DNA of 64,000 bases from Aliihoeflea sp. 40Bstr573 (GTDB lineage: Bacteria > Pseudomonadota > Alphaproteobacteria > Rhizobiales > Rhizobiaceae). A model generated the notes under the pieces. It ran no database searches and had not been told where the DNA came from. It worked only from the letters and a program-made list of their open reading frames with translations. The position numbers and the translations under genes are program-made. The stretch covers positions 1-64,000 of the forward strand of contig NZ_JAAAMH010000001.1 of NCBI RefSeq assembly GCF_024105655.1. The letters run 5' to 3'. Each line of letters opens with the position of its first letter. Within the stretch, counting starts at the first letter, position 1. This document shows positions 54,282-62,174 of the stretch, piece after piece.

Positions 54282-55073
54282 ATGATCGAAGCGAGAAACG
54301 TTCATGTTTCGCTTGGAGGCCGCCCCATCCTTCACGGTATCGACTTCGCCGCCAAAGCCGGCGAAATCACCGCCATCGTCGGCCCGAACGGCTCGGGAAA
54401 ATCGACTTTTCTCAAGACCTTGTCCGGCGAACTGGATTCGATGGGCGAGATCAATTTCGACGGAAAGGACCTCCGGTCGATGAAGCCGTGGCAGGCTGCC
54501 AGTCTGCGCGCTGTGCTGCCGCAGGCGACGAGCCTTTCCTTTCCATTCACCGTCCGCGAGATCGTCCGGATCGGCCTGATGGGCGGCAGATCGGGGGTAA
54601 AAGGTCGCGATCTGGAAACACTGCCGGATCGCGCCTTGGCGACAGTGGATCTCTCAGGCTTTGCGGGACGGCACTATCAGGAGCTCTCGGGCGGCGAACA
54701 GCAGCGCGTGCAACTTGCCCGCGTCCTCTGTCAGGTCTGGGAACCGGTACTCGACGGCCAGCCGCGCTTTCTCTTCCTCGACGAGCCCGTCTCCAGCCTC
54801 GATATCAAGCACCAGCTCGTGATCATGGACGTCGCGCACGACTACGCTCGGCGCGGCGGCGGCGTCATCGCCGTGCTGCACGATTTGAACCTGACCGCCA
54901 TGTATGCGGATCGGATCATGATGATGCACAAGGGAAGGGTCGCCGCATCCGGCGCGCCTGCCGAACTGTTGACCGACGAACTCATCGAAGACGTTTTCGA
55001 CTGCCGCCTGCGCGTGGGCGTCGCCCCGTCTGGTCGGACGCCTTTCGTGCTGCCGCAGTCGATCCGGATCTAG
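54282..55073 (+). CDS. hmuV: Heme ABC transporter ATP-binding protein HmuV
   Basis: A 263-residue ABC ATPase. Walker A GPNGSGKST (about residues 34-42), signature LSGGEQQRVQLAR, Walker B FLFLDEPVSSLD and switch His in VLHDLNLTAMY. It energises heme import through HmuU. Its TAG stop shares the CTAG at 55070-55073 with rirA. Confidence 0.93.
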   Translation: MIEARNVHVSLGGRPILHGIDFAAKAGEITAIVGPNGSGKSTFLKTLSGELDSMGEINFDGKDLRSMKPWQAASLRAVLPQATSLSFPFTVREIVRIGLMGGRSGVKGRDLETLPDRALATVDLSGFAGRHYQELSGGEQQRVQLARVLCQVWEPVLDGQPRFLFLDEPVSSLDIKHQLVIMDVAHDYARRGGGVIAVLHDLNLTAMYADRIMMMHKGRVAASGAPAELLTDELIEDVFDCRLRVGVAPSGRTPFVLPQSIRI

Positions 55074-55534
55074 TTGGGCACCGCAGGCCGCGGCAGCTCG
55101 ACGTCGATCCCGAGCAGCGAGCGCATGTTTGGCCGCGCCTTGACGAGATCCTCGATCGTATAGCTCTCGAGCACTTCGAAGAACGCGCCGAGCGCCTTGC
55201 GCAGCGCCTCGTTCAGCGCGCAGGCGTCGACCAGCGGGCACTCCGTCGCATCCTTCTCGAAGCATTCGGCCATGGCAAAGCTGTCTTCCGTCACGCGCAC
55301 GATATCGAAGAGCGTGATTTCGGAGGCCAGCCGTCCGAGCCGCACGCCACCATTGCGTCCGCGCACCGTTTCGACCAGGCCATTCTCGACCAGGGGCTGC
55401 AAGATCTTGAACAGGAAAAGCTCCGAGACGCCGTAGGCGCTCGCGATCTCTGGTATGCGGCTCAACCGCCCGGGATTGGCCGCGCAATACATCAGGATGC
55501 GCACTGCATAATTCGTCTGGCGGGTCAGCCGCAT
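55070..55534 (-). CDS. rirA: Rrf2-family iron regulator RirA
   Basis: A 154-residue Rrf2 regulator, closely matching RirA. Winged helix with SRIPEIASAYGVSELFLFKI. Three cysteines, C91, C99 and C105 (AECFEKDATECPLVDAC), ligate the Fe-S cluster that senses iron. When iron is replete it represses uptake genes at IRO boxes; the box at 50972 is a likely target. It sits convergent at the end of hmuSTUV. Confidence 0.93.
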   Translation of the reverse strand: MRLTRQTNYAVRILMYCAANPGRLSRIPEIASAYGVSELFLFKILQPLVENGLVETVRGRNGGVRLGRLASEITLFDIVRVTEDSFAMAECFEKDATECPLVDACALNEALRKALGAFFEVLESYTIEDLVKARPNMRSLLGIDVELPRPAVPN

Positions 55535-55620
55535 GGCATGCCTTTCACGATTTCGTCGGTCGGCTTCCTATCGTCTATTCCTTAGAATGGTTCCAGACAA
55601 GCCTTCATTCAAAAAAAACA

Positions 55621-55664
55621 TGAGCATGGCTATCAGCTTTATGCATGCATGGCAGCCATGCTCA
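55621..55664. repeat. Perfect 11-bp inverted repeat with 22-nt loop
   Basis: TGAGCATGGCT (55621-55631) is exactly matched by AGCCATGCTCA (55654-55664). The loop contains ATGCATGCAT, itself self-complementary. It lies in the 226-bp gap between rirA and the GNAT gene, about 97 bp before the latter's ATG. No T-run follows, so a terminator is unlikely; an operator or structured leader fits better. Confidence 0.6.
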
Positions 55665-55760
55665 CGCGGATTTGGCTTGAAAAGCATGTTGCAATGCACA
55701 ATATTCGGCTGGTCGAGTTGCTTCGACTTCAGGGGAGGAGCCCTTGAGGAGAGCGACGAT

Positions 55761-56306
55761 ATGCAAGACCTGAGAATCAACACCGAAATGCCCCTTGGCG
55801 TCATCCGCCAGCTCCGCCCGTCGGACCTGCCGAAGTTCCGCGAACACCTCCTCCGGCTCGATTTCGAAAGTCGCCGTGACCGCTTCAACGGTCCGTCGAA
55901 CGACGCGTTCGTCGCAGCCTATGCGGATCGTGCCTTCCGCGTCGGCACGACGGTGATCGGCTATGTCGAGGGAAACGAGGTGCTGGGCGCAGCCGAACTG
56001 CACGAGATCGAAGGCGAGGGCGAGCCGACTGGCGAGATCGCGTTCTCTGTCGAATTGGTTCTTCAGCACCGCGGCATCGGCAGCAGGCTGTTCCAGCGGC
56101 TGATCTGGCATGCCCACGCGCTCGGCTACACCCAGCTTCGCGTCACCACTCACCCGCAAAACCAGGCCATGAAGCGCCTGGCGTCCCGCTTCAATGCACG
56201 GCTGCGCTTCGAGGGCGGCGAAACGGTGGGGCTGATCGAGCTCGAGCCCGCCGCCGAAATCCTCGCCCCACAGGTGATGCCTCAACCCCGACCCCTTGCC
56301 GCCTGA
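55761..56306 (+). CDS. GNAT family N-acetyltransferase
   Basis: A 181-residue acetyltransferase. VIRQLRPSDLPKFREHLLRL begins the fold; the acetyl-CoA loop is HRGIGSRLFQRLIWHAHALG near residue 112. The acceptor (amine, peptide or small molecule) is unknown. ATG at 55761 with GAGGAGAG upstream; the open frame continues further up but without family features. Confidence 0.8.
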   Translation: MQDLRINTEMPLGVIRQLRPSDLPKFREHLLRLDFESRRDRFNGPSNDAFVAAYADRAFRVGTTVIGYVEGNEVLGAAELHEIEGEGEPTGEIAFSVELVLQHRGIGSRLFQRLIWHAHALGYTQLRVTTHPQNQAMKRLASRFNARLRFEGGETVGLIELEPAAEILAPQVMPQPRPLAA

Positions 56307-56323
56307 CTGACGGCACAAAAAAA

Positions 56324-56342
56324 GGCCCGGAAAAACCGGGCC
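56324..56342. terminator. Bidirectional rho-independent terminator
   Basis: GGCCCGG (56324-56330) and CCGGGCC (56336-56342) around AAAAA. A-tract before and T-tract after (CTTTTC) make it functional for the GNAT gene and the convergent phasin gene. Confidence 0.85.
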
Positions 56343-56363
56343 CTTTTCTTGTCTTCTGGAAGT

Positions 56364-56825
56364 TCAGGCGGCGTTCTTGACCTGCTCCTGAACGACCTTC
56401 GCATTGTCGGCCATCAGCGTCTTCGCCTGGTCGGCGCCGGTGCGGATGCGCTCCATGTTGGCGGCGGCCGCTTCGCGCACGTAGTCGGCCTGGATCGTCA
56501 ACGCCTCACCGACCGAATTGGCGTCGGCCAGCTTCTCGACGGTGGCAAAATAGTGCTGCGTGTTGGCGAGCGTCGCGTCGAGCATGGTGCGCGTCACGGC
56601 ATCGAAGCTGCCGGCGAACGGGCCGAATACGGCCTTGCTCTGGTCGGCGAGCGAAGCGGCCTGGCGGTGCAGTTCTTCGGCGCGCTGGGCAGCGGTTGCG
56701 GCCTGCGTGCGGAAAAAGCCGCGGGTGGCTTCAGGAACCTGGATCTTCGCGCCGACTTCGTCAAATGCGCGGGTGAAGGCGTCGAAATAGGAAGCGGCGG
56801 CCTGCTGGGTCTTGGTCTTGGTCAT
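56364..56825 (-). CDS. Phasin family protein
   Basis: A 153-residue helical protein of the phasin family, which coats polyhydroxyalkanoate granules. AAASYFDAFTRAFDEVGAKI and TQAATAAQRAEELHRQAASL are phasin-like amphipathic helices. The start is ATG at 56825. Its promoter region carries a repeat pair described separately, fitting control by a PhaR-type regulator. Confidence 0.85.
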   Translation of the reverse strand: MTKTKTQQAAASYFDAFTRAFDEVGAKIQVPEATRGFFRTQAATAAQRAEELHRQAASLADQSKAVFGPFAGSFDAVTRTMLDATLANTQHYFATVEKLADANSVGEALTIQADYVREAAAANMERIRTGADQAKTLMADNAKVVQEQVKNAA

Positions 56826-56893
56826 CACTATCTCCATTCTCGTTAAGGGAGCCATGGTCGGGCCTCGCCCGTTACGGCTCGAGGCTGAAAGCT

Positions 56894-56944
56894 TATATAG
56901 AGAGGAATTTGTGCAATGCAACATGAAAACCGGGTGCAATGCAA
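56894..56944. promoter_or_regulatory. Phasin promoter with tandem GTGCAATGCAA repeats
   Basis: Exact 11-bp copies of GTGCAATGCAA lie at 56911-56921 and 56934-56944, 23 bp apart. On the minus strand the nearer copy supplies TTGCAT as -35, 16 bp from a TATATA-type -10 at about 56894-56899, aimed at the phasin gene. The repeats look like an operator; TGCN-GCA type sites are known for PhaR. Confidence 0.6.
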
Positions 56945-56950
56945 TATTTC

Positions 56951-58237
56951 ATGAATCGTGGTCGCGCCCGCGCCGAAATTGCCGCGCTCAGCGATGCGAA
57001 TAAGGCCCGCGCCCTGCGCCGGACCAAAGCCGTCGCGACCTTGGCGCTGGTACTGTGTGTTGCCGTCTTCATCGCCGCGCGCGCGTTCGAGCCCGTCTCT
57101 CCCGGCCTCGTCTATGTCGCCGCCTTCGCCGAGGCCGCCGCCATCGGCGGCTTCGCGGACTGGTACGCCGTCGTCGCGCTCTTCCGCCGCCCGCTCGGCC
57201 TGCCGATCCCCCACACAGCGATCATCCCGGCCAACAAGGATCGCATCGCCGACAATCTCGGCCGCTTCATCGAGACAAACTTCCTCACCGAAAAGGCCGT
57301 TCGTGCCAAGTTGCGGGAGGTGGACTTCGCCCGTCTCGTCGCCGACTGGCTGGGCGATCGCCGCCACGCCGAAGATCTGGCAGGGTTCGTCACGCGGATG
57401 ACTCCGCAGGCGCTCGCCGCGCTGGAAAGCTCGAACCTGCGCGGCTTCCTCGGTAAGCGCGTCGTGGAGCGGCTCGAAGAGATCGACATCGCACCGGTTG
57501 CGGCCGAACTCCTCTCCGCCGTCACCGCCGAGCGCCGCCACCAGCGCCTCTTCGACGGTCTGATCCAGGTCCTTGGCGGCATCTTGAACGACGAAAAGAC
57601 GCTGGGCGTGATGCGCGAGCGCATCCGCGCGGAACTGCCGACCCTCGCCAACATCTTCCGTGCAGACGCGTATCTCCTGAACAAGATCGTCGCCTCGGCC
57701 GGCCGCCTGATGGAGGAAGCGGGCAGCGATCCCGATCATCCGCTCCGCCAGGAGTTCGATGCTTTCGCGCTGCGCTTCATCGAGGATCTGAAGACCGATC
57801 CCACCTATGTCGCCCGCGCCGAGCGTATCAAGGCGAACCTGCTTGCCCGTCCGGAACTTGCCACCCTTGCCGATGAGATCTGGAAGAACCTCGCCTCCTT
57901 CCTGCGCGAGGACGCCGAGAGCGCCAATTCGATCATCCGCACCCATCTTGCCTCGATGTTCGTGGAAATCGGCCATCGCCTCGCGGATCATCCCGATATC
58001 CGCGCCGACATGAACGCCGGCTTCGTCGTCGCGCTCGCCTCCTTCGTGGAGAAGCAGAAATCCGGTGTCGCCATCTTCATCGCCGAGCAGGTCAAGGCAT
58101 GGGACATCGCCCAGACCACGCGGCTGATCGAGCTCAACATCGGCCGCGACCTGCAATACATACGCTTCAACGGGATGATCATCGGCGGCCTTGCGGGTCT
58201 CGCCCTTCATATCGGTGAAGGCATGATCTTCGGCTGA
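56951..58237 (+). CDS. DUF445 family membrane protein
   Basis: A 428-residue protein of the DUF445 (YjiN-like) family. N-terminal membrane segments TLALVLCVAVFIAARAF and LVYVAAFAEAAAIGGFADW (residues about 25-80), a long soluble helical middle, and a C-terminal membrane helix GMIIGGLAGLALHIGEG. Function unknown. ATG at 56951 preferred; ATG at 56939 would start inside the operator repeat. Divergent from the phasin gene. Confidence 0.85.
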   Translation: MNRGRARAEIAALSDANKARALRRTKAVATLALVLCVAVFIAARAFEPVSPGLVYVAAFAEAAAIGGFADWYAVVALFRRPLGLPIPHTAIIPANKDRIADNLGRFIETNFLTEKAVRAKLREVDFARLVADWLGDRRHAEDLAGFVTRMTPQALAALESSNLRGFLGKRVVERLEEIDIAPVAAELLSAVTAERRHQRLFDGLIQVLGGILNDEKTLGVMRERIRAELPTLANIFRADAYLLNKIVASAGRLMEEAGSDPDHPLRQEFDAFALRFIEDLKTDPTYVARAERIKANLLARPELATLADEIWKNLASFLREDAESANSIIRTHLASMFVEIGHRLADHPDIRADMNAGFVVALASFVEKQKSGVAIFIAEQVKAWDIAQTTRLIELNIGRDLQYIRFNGMIIGGLAGLALHIGEGMIFG

Positions 58238-58250
58238 TGCGCTCGCGCGC

Positions 58251-58279
58251 TTGACAATATACGTGCTCTGGCATAGCAG
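58251..58279 (+). promoter_or_regulatory. Candidate rpsD promoter
   Basis: TTGACA (58251-58256), a consensus -35, is followed 17 bp later by TAGCAG, a weak -10. A leader of about 170 nt would remain before rpsD, long enough for S4 feedback control, but no fold was tested. Confidence 0.4.
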
Positions 58280-58452
58280 ACACTCCAACGCCGCGCCGCA
58301 ACGCGCGGTGTTTCATTTGACGTGTCCCGTGGGCATCTTCATCGCATTGCGTGAGGTGCCCTGTCAGGCTCCGAAAACGGGGGCCAGAGGAGGGCGCGTT
58401 TCCTTCGCCCGGTGCGCGAGCATCCGGGTGCAATTGTTTGAAAGGGAATGCG

Positions 58453-59070
58453 ATGAGCAAGCGCCAGTCCGCAAAGTACAAGCTCGACCGCCGTTTGGGC
58501 GAAAACATCTGGGGCCGTCCGAAGTCCCCGGTCAACAAGCGCGATTACGGCCCCGGCCAGCATGGCCAGCGCCGCAAGGGCAAGCTGTCGGACTTCGGCC
58601 TGCAGCTCCGCGCCAAGCAGAAGCTCAAGGGCCACTACGGCGACATCTCCGAAAAGCAGTTCCGCAAGACCTACGAGGAAGCTGATCGTCGCAAGGGCGA
58701 TACGCCGGACAACCTGATCGGCCTTCTGGAGTCGCGCCTGGACGCGATCGTCTACCGCGCCAAGTTCGCGCCGACGATCTTCGCGGCCCGCCAGTTCGTC
58801 AACCACGGCCACGTCAACGTCAACGGCCGCCGCACGAACATCTCGTCGTTCCGCTGCCGTCCGGGCGACGTCATCGAACTGCGCGAAAAGTCGAAGCAGC
58901 TCGTCGTTGTCCTGGAGTCCGTCCAGCTCGCCGAGCGTGACGTTCCGGACTATCTGGAAGTCGATCACTCGAAGATGACCGCGACCTACAACCGCGTTCC
59001 GGGCCTCGCGGACGTTCCGTTCGCCGTGCAGATGGAACCGAACCTGGTCGTCGAGTTCTACTCGCGCTGA
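58453..59070 (+). CDS. rpsD: 30S ribosomal protein S4
   Basis: A 205-residue primary rRNA-binding protein that organises the 30S 5' domain. [20 protein letters not shown] at the N-terminus and the S4 RNA-binding domain at [20 protein letters not shown] ... [12 protein letters not shown]. Length is normal. The start is ATG at 58453 with GAAAGGGAA upstream. A strong terminator follows. Confidence 0.98.
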   Translation: MSKRQSAKYKLDRRLGENIWGRPKSPVNKRDYGPGQHGQRRKGKLSDFGLQLRAKQKLKGHYGDISEKQFRKTYEEADRRKGDTPDNLIGLLESRLDAIVYRAKFAPTIFAARQFVNHGHVNVNGRRTNISSFRCRPGDVIELREKSKQLVVVLESVQLAERDVPDYLEVDHSKMTATYNRVPGLADVPFAVQMEPNLVVEFYSR

Positions 59071-59096
59071 TCCTGTCCGATCATCCAGTTTCGAAG

Positions 59097-59125
59097 GGCC
59101 GCGTTTCGACGCGGCCTTTCTTTTT
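59097..59125 (+). terminator. Rho-independent terminator after rpsD
   Basis: GGCCGCG (59097-59103) and CGCGGCC (59110-59116) around TTTCGA, followed by TTTCTTTTT. Confidence 0.9.
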
Positions 59126-59151
59126 GTGCTGTGCTTTGGTCTATACGCCCC

Positions 59152-60006
59152 ATGACACTCCATCAGACTGAAGACGATGACGCGCAGTCCATCCCGCCCC
59201 TGATGGCGGATGCGCCGCGTTCGGTCGAGTTCAACAAGCTGCGCAAACGCCTTTTGCGTTCCACGCGCCAGGCGCTCGAAGATTTCGCCATGGTCAGGCC
59301 GGGCGAGAAATGGCTGGTCGCGCTGTCGGGGGGCAAGGATTCCTACGGATTGCTCGCGATTCTGCTCGATCTTCAATGGCGCGGGCTGCTTCCGGTCGAA
59401 CTGCTCGCCTGCAATCTGGATCAAGGCCAGCCCAATTTCCCAAAGCACGTCCTGCCGGACTACCTGTCGAGGCACGGTATCGCCCATCGCATCGAATATC
59501 GCGACACCTATTCGATCGTCACCGAGAAGGTGCCCGAGAGCGCGACCTATTGCGCGCTCTGCTCGCGCCTTCGCCGCGGCAATCTCTATCGCATCGCACG
59601 GGAGGAGGGGTGTTCAGCACTCGTCCTCGGACACCATCGAGAGGACATCCTCGAGACGTTCTTCCTCAACCTATTCCACGGCGCGCGCCTTGCCGCCATG
59701 CCGCCCAAACTCCTGAATGACGACGGCGACCTGATGGTCCTGCGCCCACTTTCCTATTGCGCGGAGAGCGATCTGGCGAAATTCGCCGAGGCGATGCGCT
59801 TTCCGATCATCCCCTGCGACCTGTGCGGCAGCCAGGACGGGCTGCAGCGCAACGCGATGAAGGAGATGATCGCCGATATCGAGCGCCGCATGCCCGGCCG
59901 CAAGGAGGCCATGATCCGGGCACTGGCCAACGTCCGCCCGTCCCATCTGCTCGACACGAAGCTGTTCGACTTCGCCGCGCTCGAGAAAGCGGATAAGAAC
60001 GCGTAG
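59152..60006 (+). CDS. ttcA: tRNA 2-thiocytidine(32) synthetase TtcA
   Basis: A 284-residue PP-loop ATPase that thiolates C32 in tRNAs. PP-loop [10 protein letters not shown] near residue 66; two CxxC pairs, YCALCSRL and PCDLCGSQ, hold the Fe-S cluster. ATG at 59152 (MTLHQTED) gives the family length; a start 21 bp earlier is possible. Half a palindromic repeat follows its stop. Confidence 0.92.
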   Translation: MTLHQTEDDDAQSIPPLMADAPRSVEFNKLRKRLLRSTRQALEDFAMVRPGEKWLVALSGGKDSYGLLAILLDLQWRGLLPVELLACNLDQGQPNFPKHVLPDYLSRHGIAHRIEYRDTYSIVTEKVPESATYCALCSRLRRGNLYRIAREEGCSALVLGHHREDILETFFLNLFHGARLAAMPPKLLNDDGDLMVLRPLSYCAESDLAKFAEAMRFPIIPCDLCGSQDGLQRNAMKEMIADIERRMPGRKEAMIRALANVRPSHLLDTKLFDFAALEKADKNA

Positions 60007-60013
60007 GGCCTTC

Positions 60014-60033
60014 TCTCTCCACAAGGGGAGGGA
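60014..60033. repeat. Half copy (D) of the double-hairpin repeat
   Basis: CTCTCCACAAGGGGAGGGAA matches one inner hairpin of copies A-C (CTCCCC-ACAA-GGGGAGGG type). The other arm and outer CCCCCACCC are absent. It lies 7 bp after the ttcA stop and may help end its transcript. Confidence 0.6.
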
Positions 60034-60124
60034 ACCTTGAGCGTGGAACGTCGATCGTTCGCGCACTCGGCTTGAAGGATAAGCGTCACGCCGAGGCGCC
60101 GATACGGCAGATCGAGCGCAACCA

Positions 60125-61378
60125 CTACCGCCGCACCGGCGCCTCATTCTGCGCCTGGAACAGCTTTCCGCGTTCCGCAAGCAGCACCATGGCCAGCGCT
60201 CCCAGTCCGGCAAAGAAGTATCCAGCCGCAAGCGGGGTCCCCGTGCCGTCGAAGGCCTGGCCGATCATCGCGCCGAGAATGCCGCCGCCCACCGTCTGCA
60301 GGAAACCCTGTACCGACGAGGCTGTGCCGGCGACATGGCCGAGCGGCTCCATGGCGAGGGAGTTGAAGTTCGCGCCCATCCAGGAAAACTGAACCATCGC
60401 GAGCGCGAAGAGCAGCGTGAATGCCCAGAGCGGGACAGGCCCCAGCAGCGACAGGAAGAAGCTGATCGCGGTGACCGCGATGAAGCCGATCAGCGCGCCA
60501 TGAGCGAGCTTGCGCATCCCGAGGCGGCCGACGAGCCGCGAGTTGAGATAGGACGATACGGCCATGAGTCCGGCCACGATGGCGAACAGCACCGGGAACC
60601 ACGCGCCGACGCCATAGATGCCGATATAGACCTGTTGCGCCGAGTTGATGAAGCCGAAGAGGGCGCCGAAAATGCAGGTGAACCCCGCCGTGTAGCAGAT
60701 CGAGACCCTGTTGGTCAGAACGATCCGGAACCCGTCTGCGATCGCGGATGCCGTGAAGGGACGACGGTATTCCGGCTTCAGCGTCTCCGGCAGGCGCATG
60801 GCAACCCAGCCCAGCACGACGGCCGACATCAGGCCGATGAAGAGGAAGATCATCGGCCAGTCGCCAAAGAGCATCACCGCCTGCCCCACGCCCGGGGCGA
60901 TGACCGGAACGACCATGAAGACCATGAAGACCAGCGACATCACCTCCGCCATTGCGCGTCCGCCAAATACGTCCCGCACGAGCGAGATTGCGATGACGCG
61001 CGTCGCCGCTGCGCCCAGGCCTTGCACGAAGCGCATCAGGAGGAGCGTCTCGAAGGACGGCGCGAATGCGCAGGCGATCGCCGCAGCGACATAGACGCTA
61101 AGCCCTGCGATCAGCGGCGCGCGTCGTCCGAAGCGGTCCGACAGCGGGCCGAACAGCAACTGTGCGAATCCAAAGCCCGTCACATAGGCGGTGATGACGA
61201 ATTGCCGTCGGTTCTCGTCGCTTTCGCCGAGGCTGGAACCGATCTCCTGCAGGCCGGGCAACATTATGTCGATGGCAAGCGCGTTGAGCGCCATCAGCGC
61301 TGCGGCGAGCGCGATCAGTTCATTGCGTCCGAGCGGAAAGCTCGTCGGCAGCGCAATGCCGGAGCGGGGCTGGTCCAT
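60125..61378 (-). CDS. MFS transporter, Bcr/CflA-type multidrug efflux
   Basis: A 417-residue inner-membrane transporter, 12 helices. ALMALNALAIDIMLPGLQEI and the loop GPLSDRFGRRAPLIAG match the Bcr/CflA drug-resistance group (DHA1). Likely proton-driven efflux of small drugs or metabolites. ATG at 61378 preferred. It follows grxD on the same strand but a terminator hairpin lies between. Confidence 0.87.
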   Translation of the reverse strand: MDQPRSGIALPTSFPLGRNELIALAAALMALNALAIDIMLPGLQEIGSSLGESDENRRQFVITAYVTGFGFAQLLFGPLSDRFGRRAPLIAGLSVYVAAAIACAFAPSFETLLLMRFVQGLGAAATRVIAISLVRDVFGGRAMAEVMSLVFMVFMVVPVIAPGVGQAVMLFGDWPMIFLFIGLMSAVVLGWVAMRLPETLKPEYRRPFTASAIADGFRIVLTNRVSICYTAGFTCIFGALFGFINSAQQVYIGIYGVGAWFPVLFAIVAGLMAVSSYLNSRLVGRLGMRKLAHGALIGFIAVTAISFFLSLLGPVPLWAFTLLFALAMVQFSWMGANFNSLAMEPLGHVAGTASSVQGFLQTVGGGILGAMIGQAFDGTGTPLAAGYFFAGLGALAMVLLAERGKLFQAQNEAPVRR

Positions 61379-61410
61379 GCGGGTTGATCCAACGCTGTTG
61401 AGCAGACGAA

Positions 61411-61436
61411 AATGCGCCGGGCAGGGCCGGCGCATT
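61411..61436 (-). terminator. Terminator hairpin downstream of grxD
   Basis: AATGCGCCGG (61411-61420) and CCGGCGCATT (61427-61436) pair perfectly over 10 bp around GCAGGG; on the minus strand TTTTCG follows. Confidence 0.75.
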
Positions 61437-61485
61437 CTGGTCTGGATCATTCTTCAGGAGCGGCGGGTCTCGCCGCGATGCTGGT

Positions 61486-61821
61486 TCAGGCAGCGCCCTT
61501 GACGGCAACACCCTTTTCGCCGAGGACGGACTGCAGTTCGCCCGCCTGGAACATTTCACGGATGATGTCGCAGCCGCCGACGAACTCGCCCTTCACATAG
61601 AGCTGCGGGATGGTCGGCCAGTTGGAATATTCCTTGATCCCCTGGCGAAGCTCGTCCGAGGTCAGGACGTTGACGCCCTTGTAGTCGACACCGAGATAGT
61701 CGAGAATCTGAACCACCTGTCCCGAAAAGCCGCACTGTGGAAATCCCGGCGTACCCTTCATGAAAAGAACGACGTCGTTGCTCTTCACTTCGCTGTCGAT
61801 GAACTGGTTGATTGCGGTCAT
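61486..61821 (-). CDS. grxD: Monothiol glutaredoxin, Grx4 family
   Basis: A 111-residue CGFS-type glutaredoxin, which carries Fe-S clusters and works with BolA proteins. [13 protein letters not shown] holds the active Cys; [19 protein letters not shown] completes the glutathione site. Next to bolA, its usual partner. The start is ATG at 61821. Confidence 0.95.
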   Translation of the reverse strand: MTAINQFIDSEVKSNDVVLFMKGTPGFPQCGFSGQVVQILDYLGVDYKGVNVLTSDELRQGIKEYSNWPTIPQLYVKGEFVGGCDIIREMFQAGELQSVLGEKGVAVKGAA

Positions 61822-61927
61822 GTCTGCTGCCTTTCGTCTGCCGGTTCAAAGCCGGTAACGGATAGAAGATGTTGGCCTTAGATAAGCGACCGGGCACAAA
61901 ATGTCGAGTTGCTGTGCGCCGCTGCCG

Positions 61928-62161
61928 TCAGTCGGGAATGCTCGTCTGCAGCGCCAGCGCATGCAATACGCCGCCCATATTGCCCTTGAGCGCGTCATAG
62001 ACCATCTGGTGCTGCTGCACGCGGCTCTTGCCGCGGAAGCTCTCGGCTACGACTTCGGCGGCATAGTGGTCGCCGTCGCCGGCAAGGTCGCGAATCGTCA
62101 CCTTCGCATCGGGAATCGCGTCCTTGATCATGCGTTCGATGTCGTGCGCGTCCATTGCCAT
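61928..62161 (-). CDS. bolA: BolA family protein
   Basis: A 77-residue BolA/IbaG-type protein; partners the CGFS glutaredoxin in Fe-S handling. DAIPDAKVTIRDLAGDGDHY, then SRVQQHQMVYDALKG with the conserved His. Two ATGs (62161, 62155) are close; the upstream one is taken. Ends 106 bp before grxD; 13 bp after purL. Confidence 0.9.
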   Translation of the reverse strand: MAMDAHDIERMIKDAIPDAKVTIRDLAGDGDHYAAEVVAESFRGKSRVQQHQMVYDALKGNMGGVLHALALQTSIPD

Positions 62162-62174
62162 AGCATATATGCCT

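Noticed and set aside
55575-55592. Irr box (ICE) upstream of rirA
   Set aside because: TTAGAATGG is followed by TTCCAG rather than the mirrored TTCTAA, so only half of the consensus is present.
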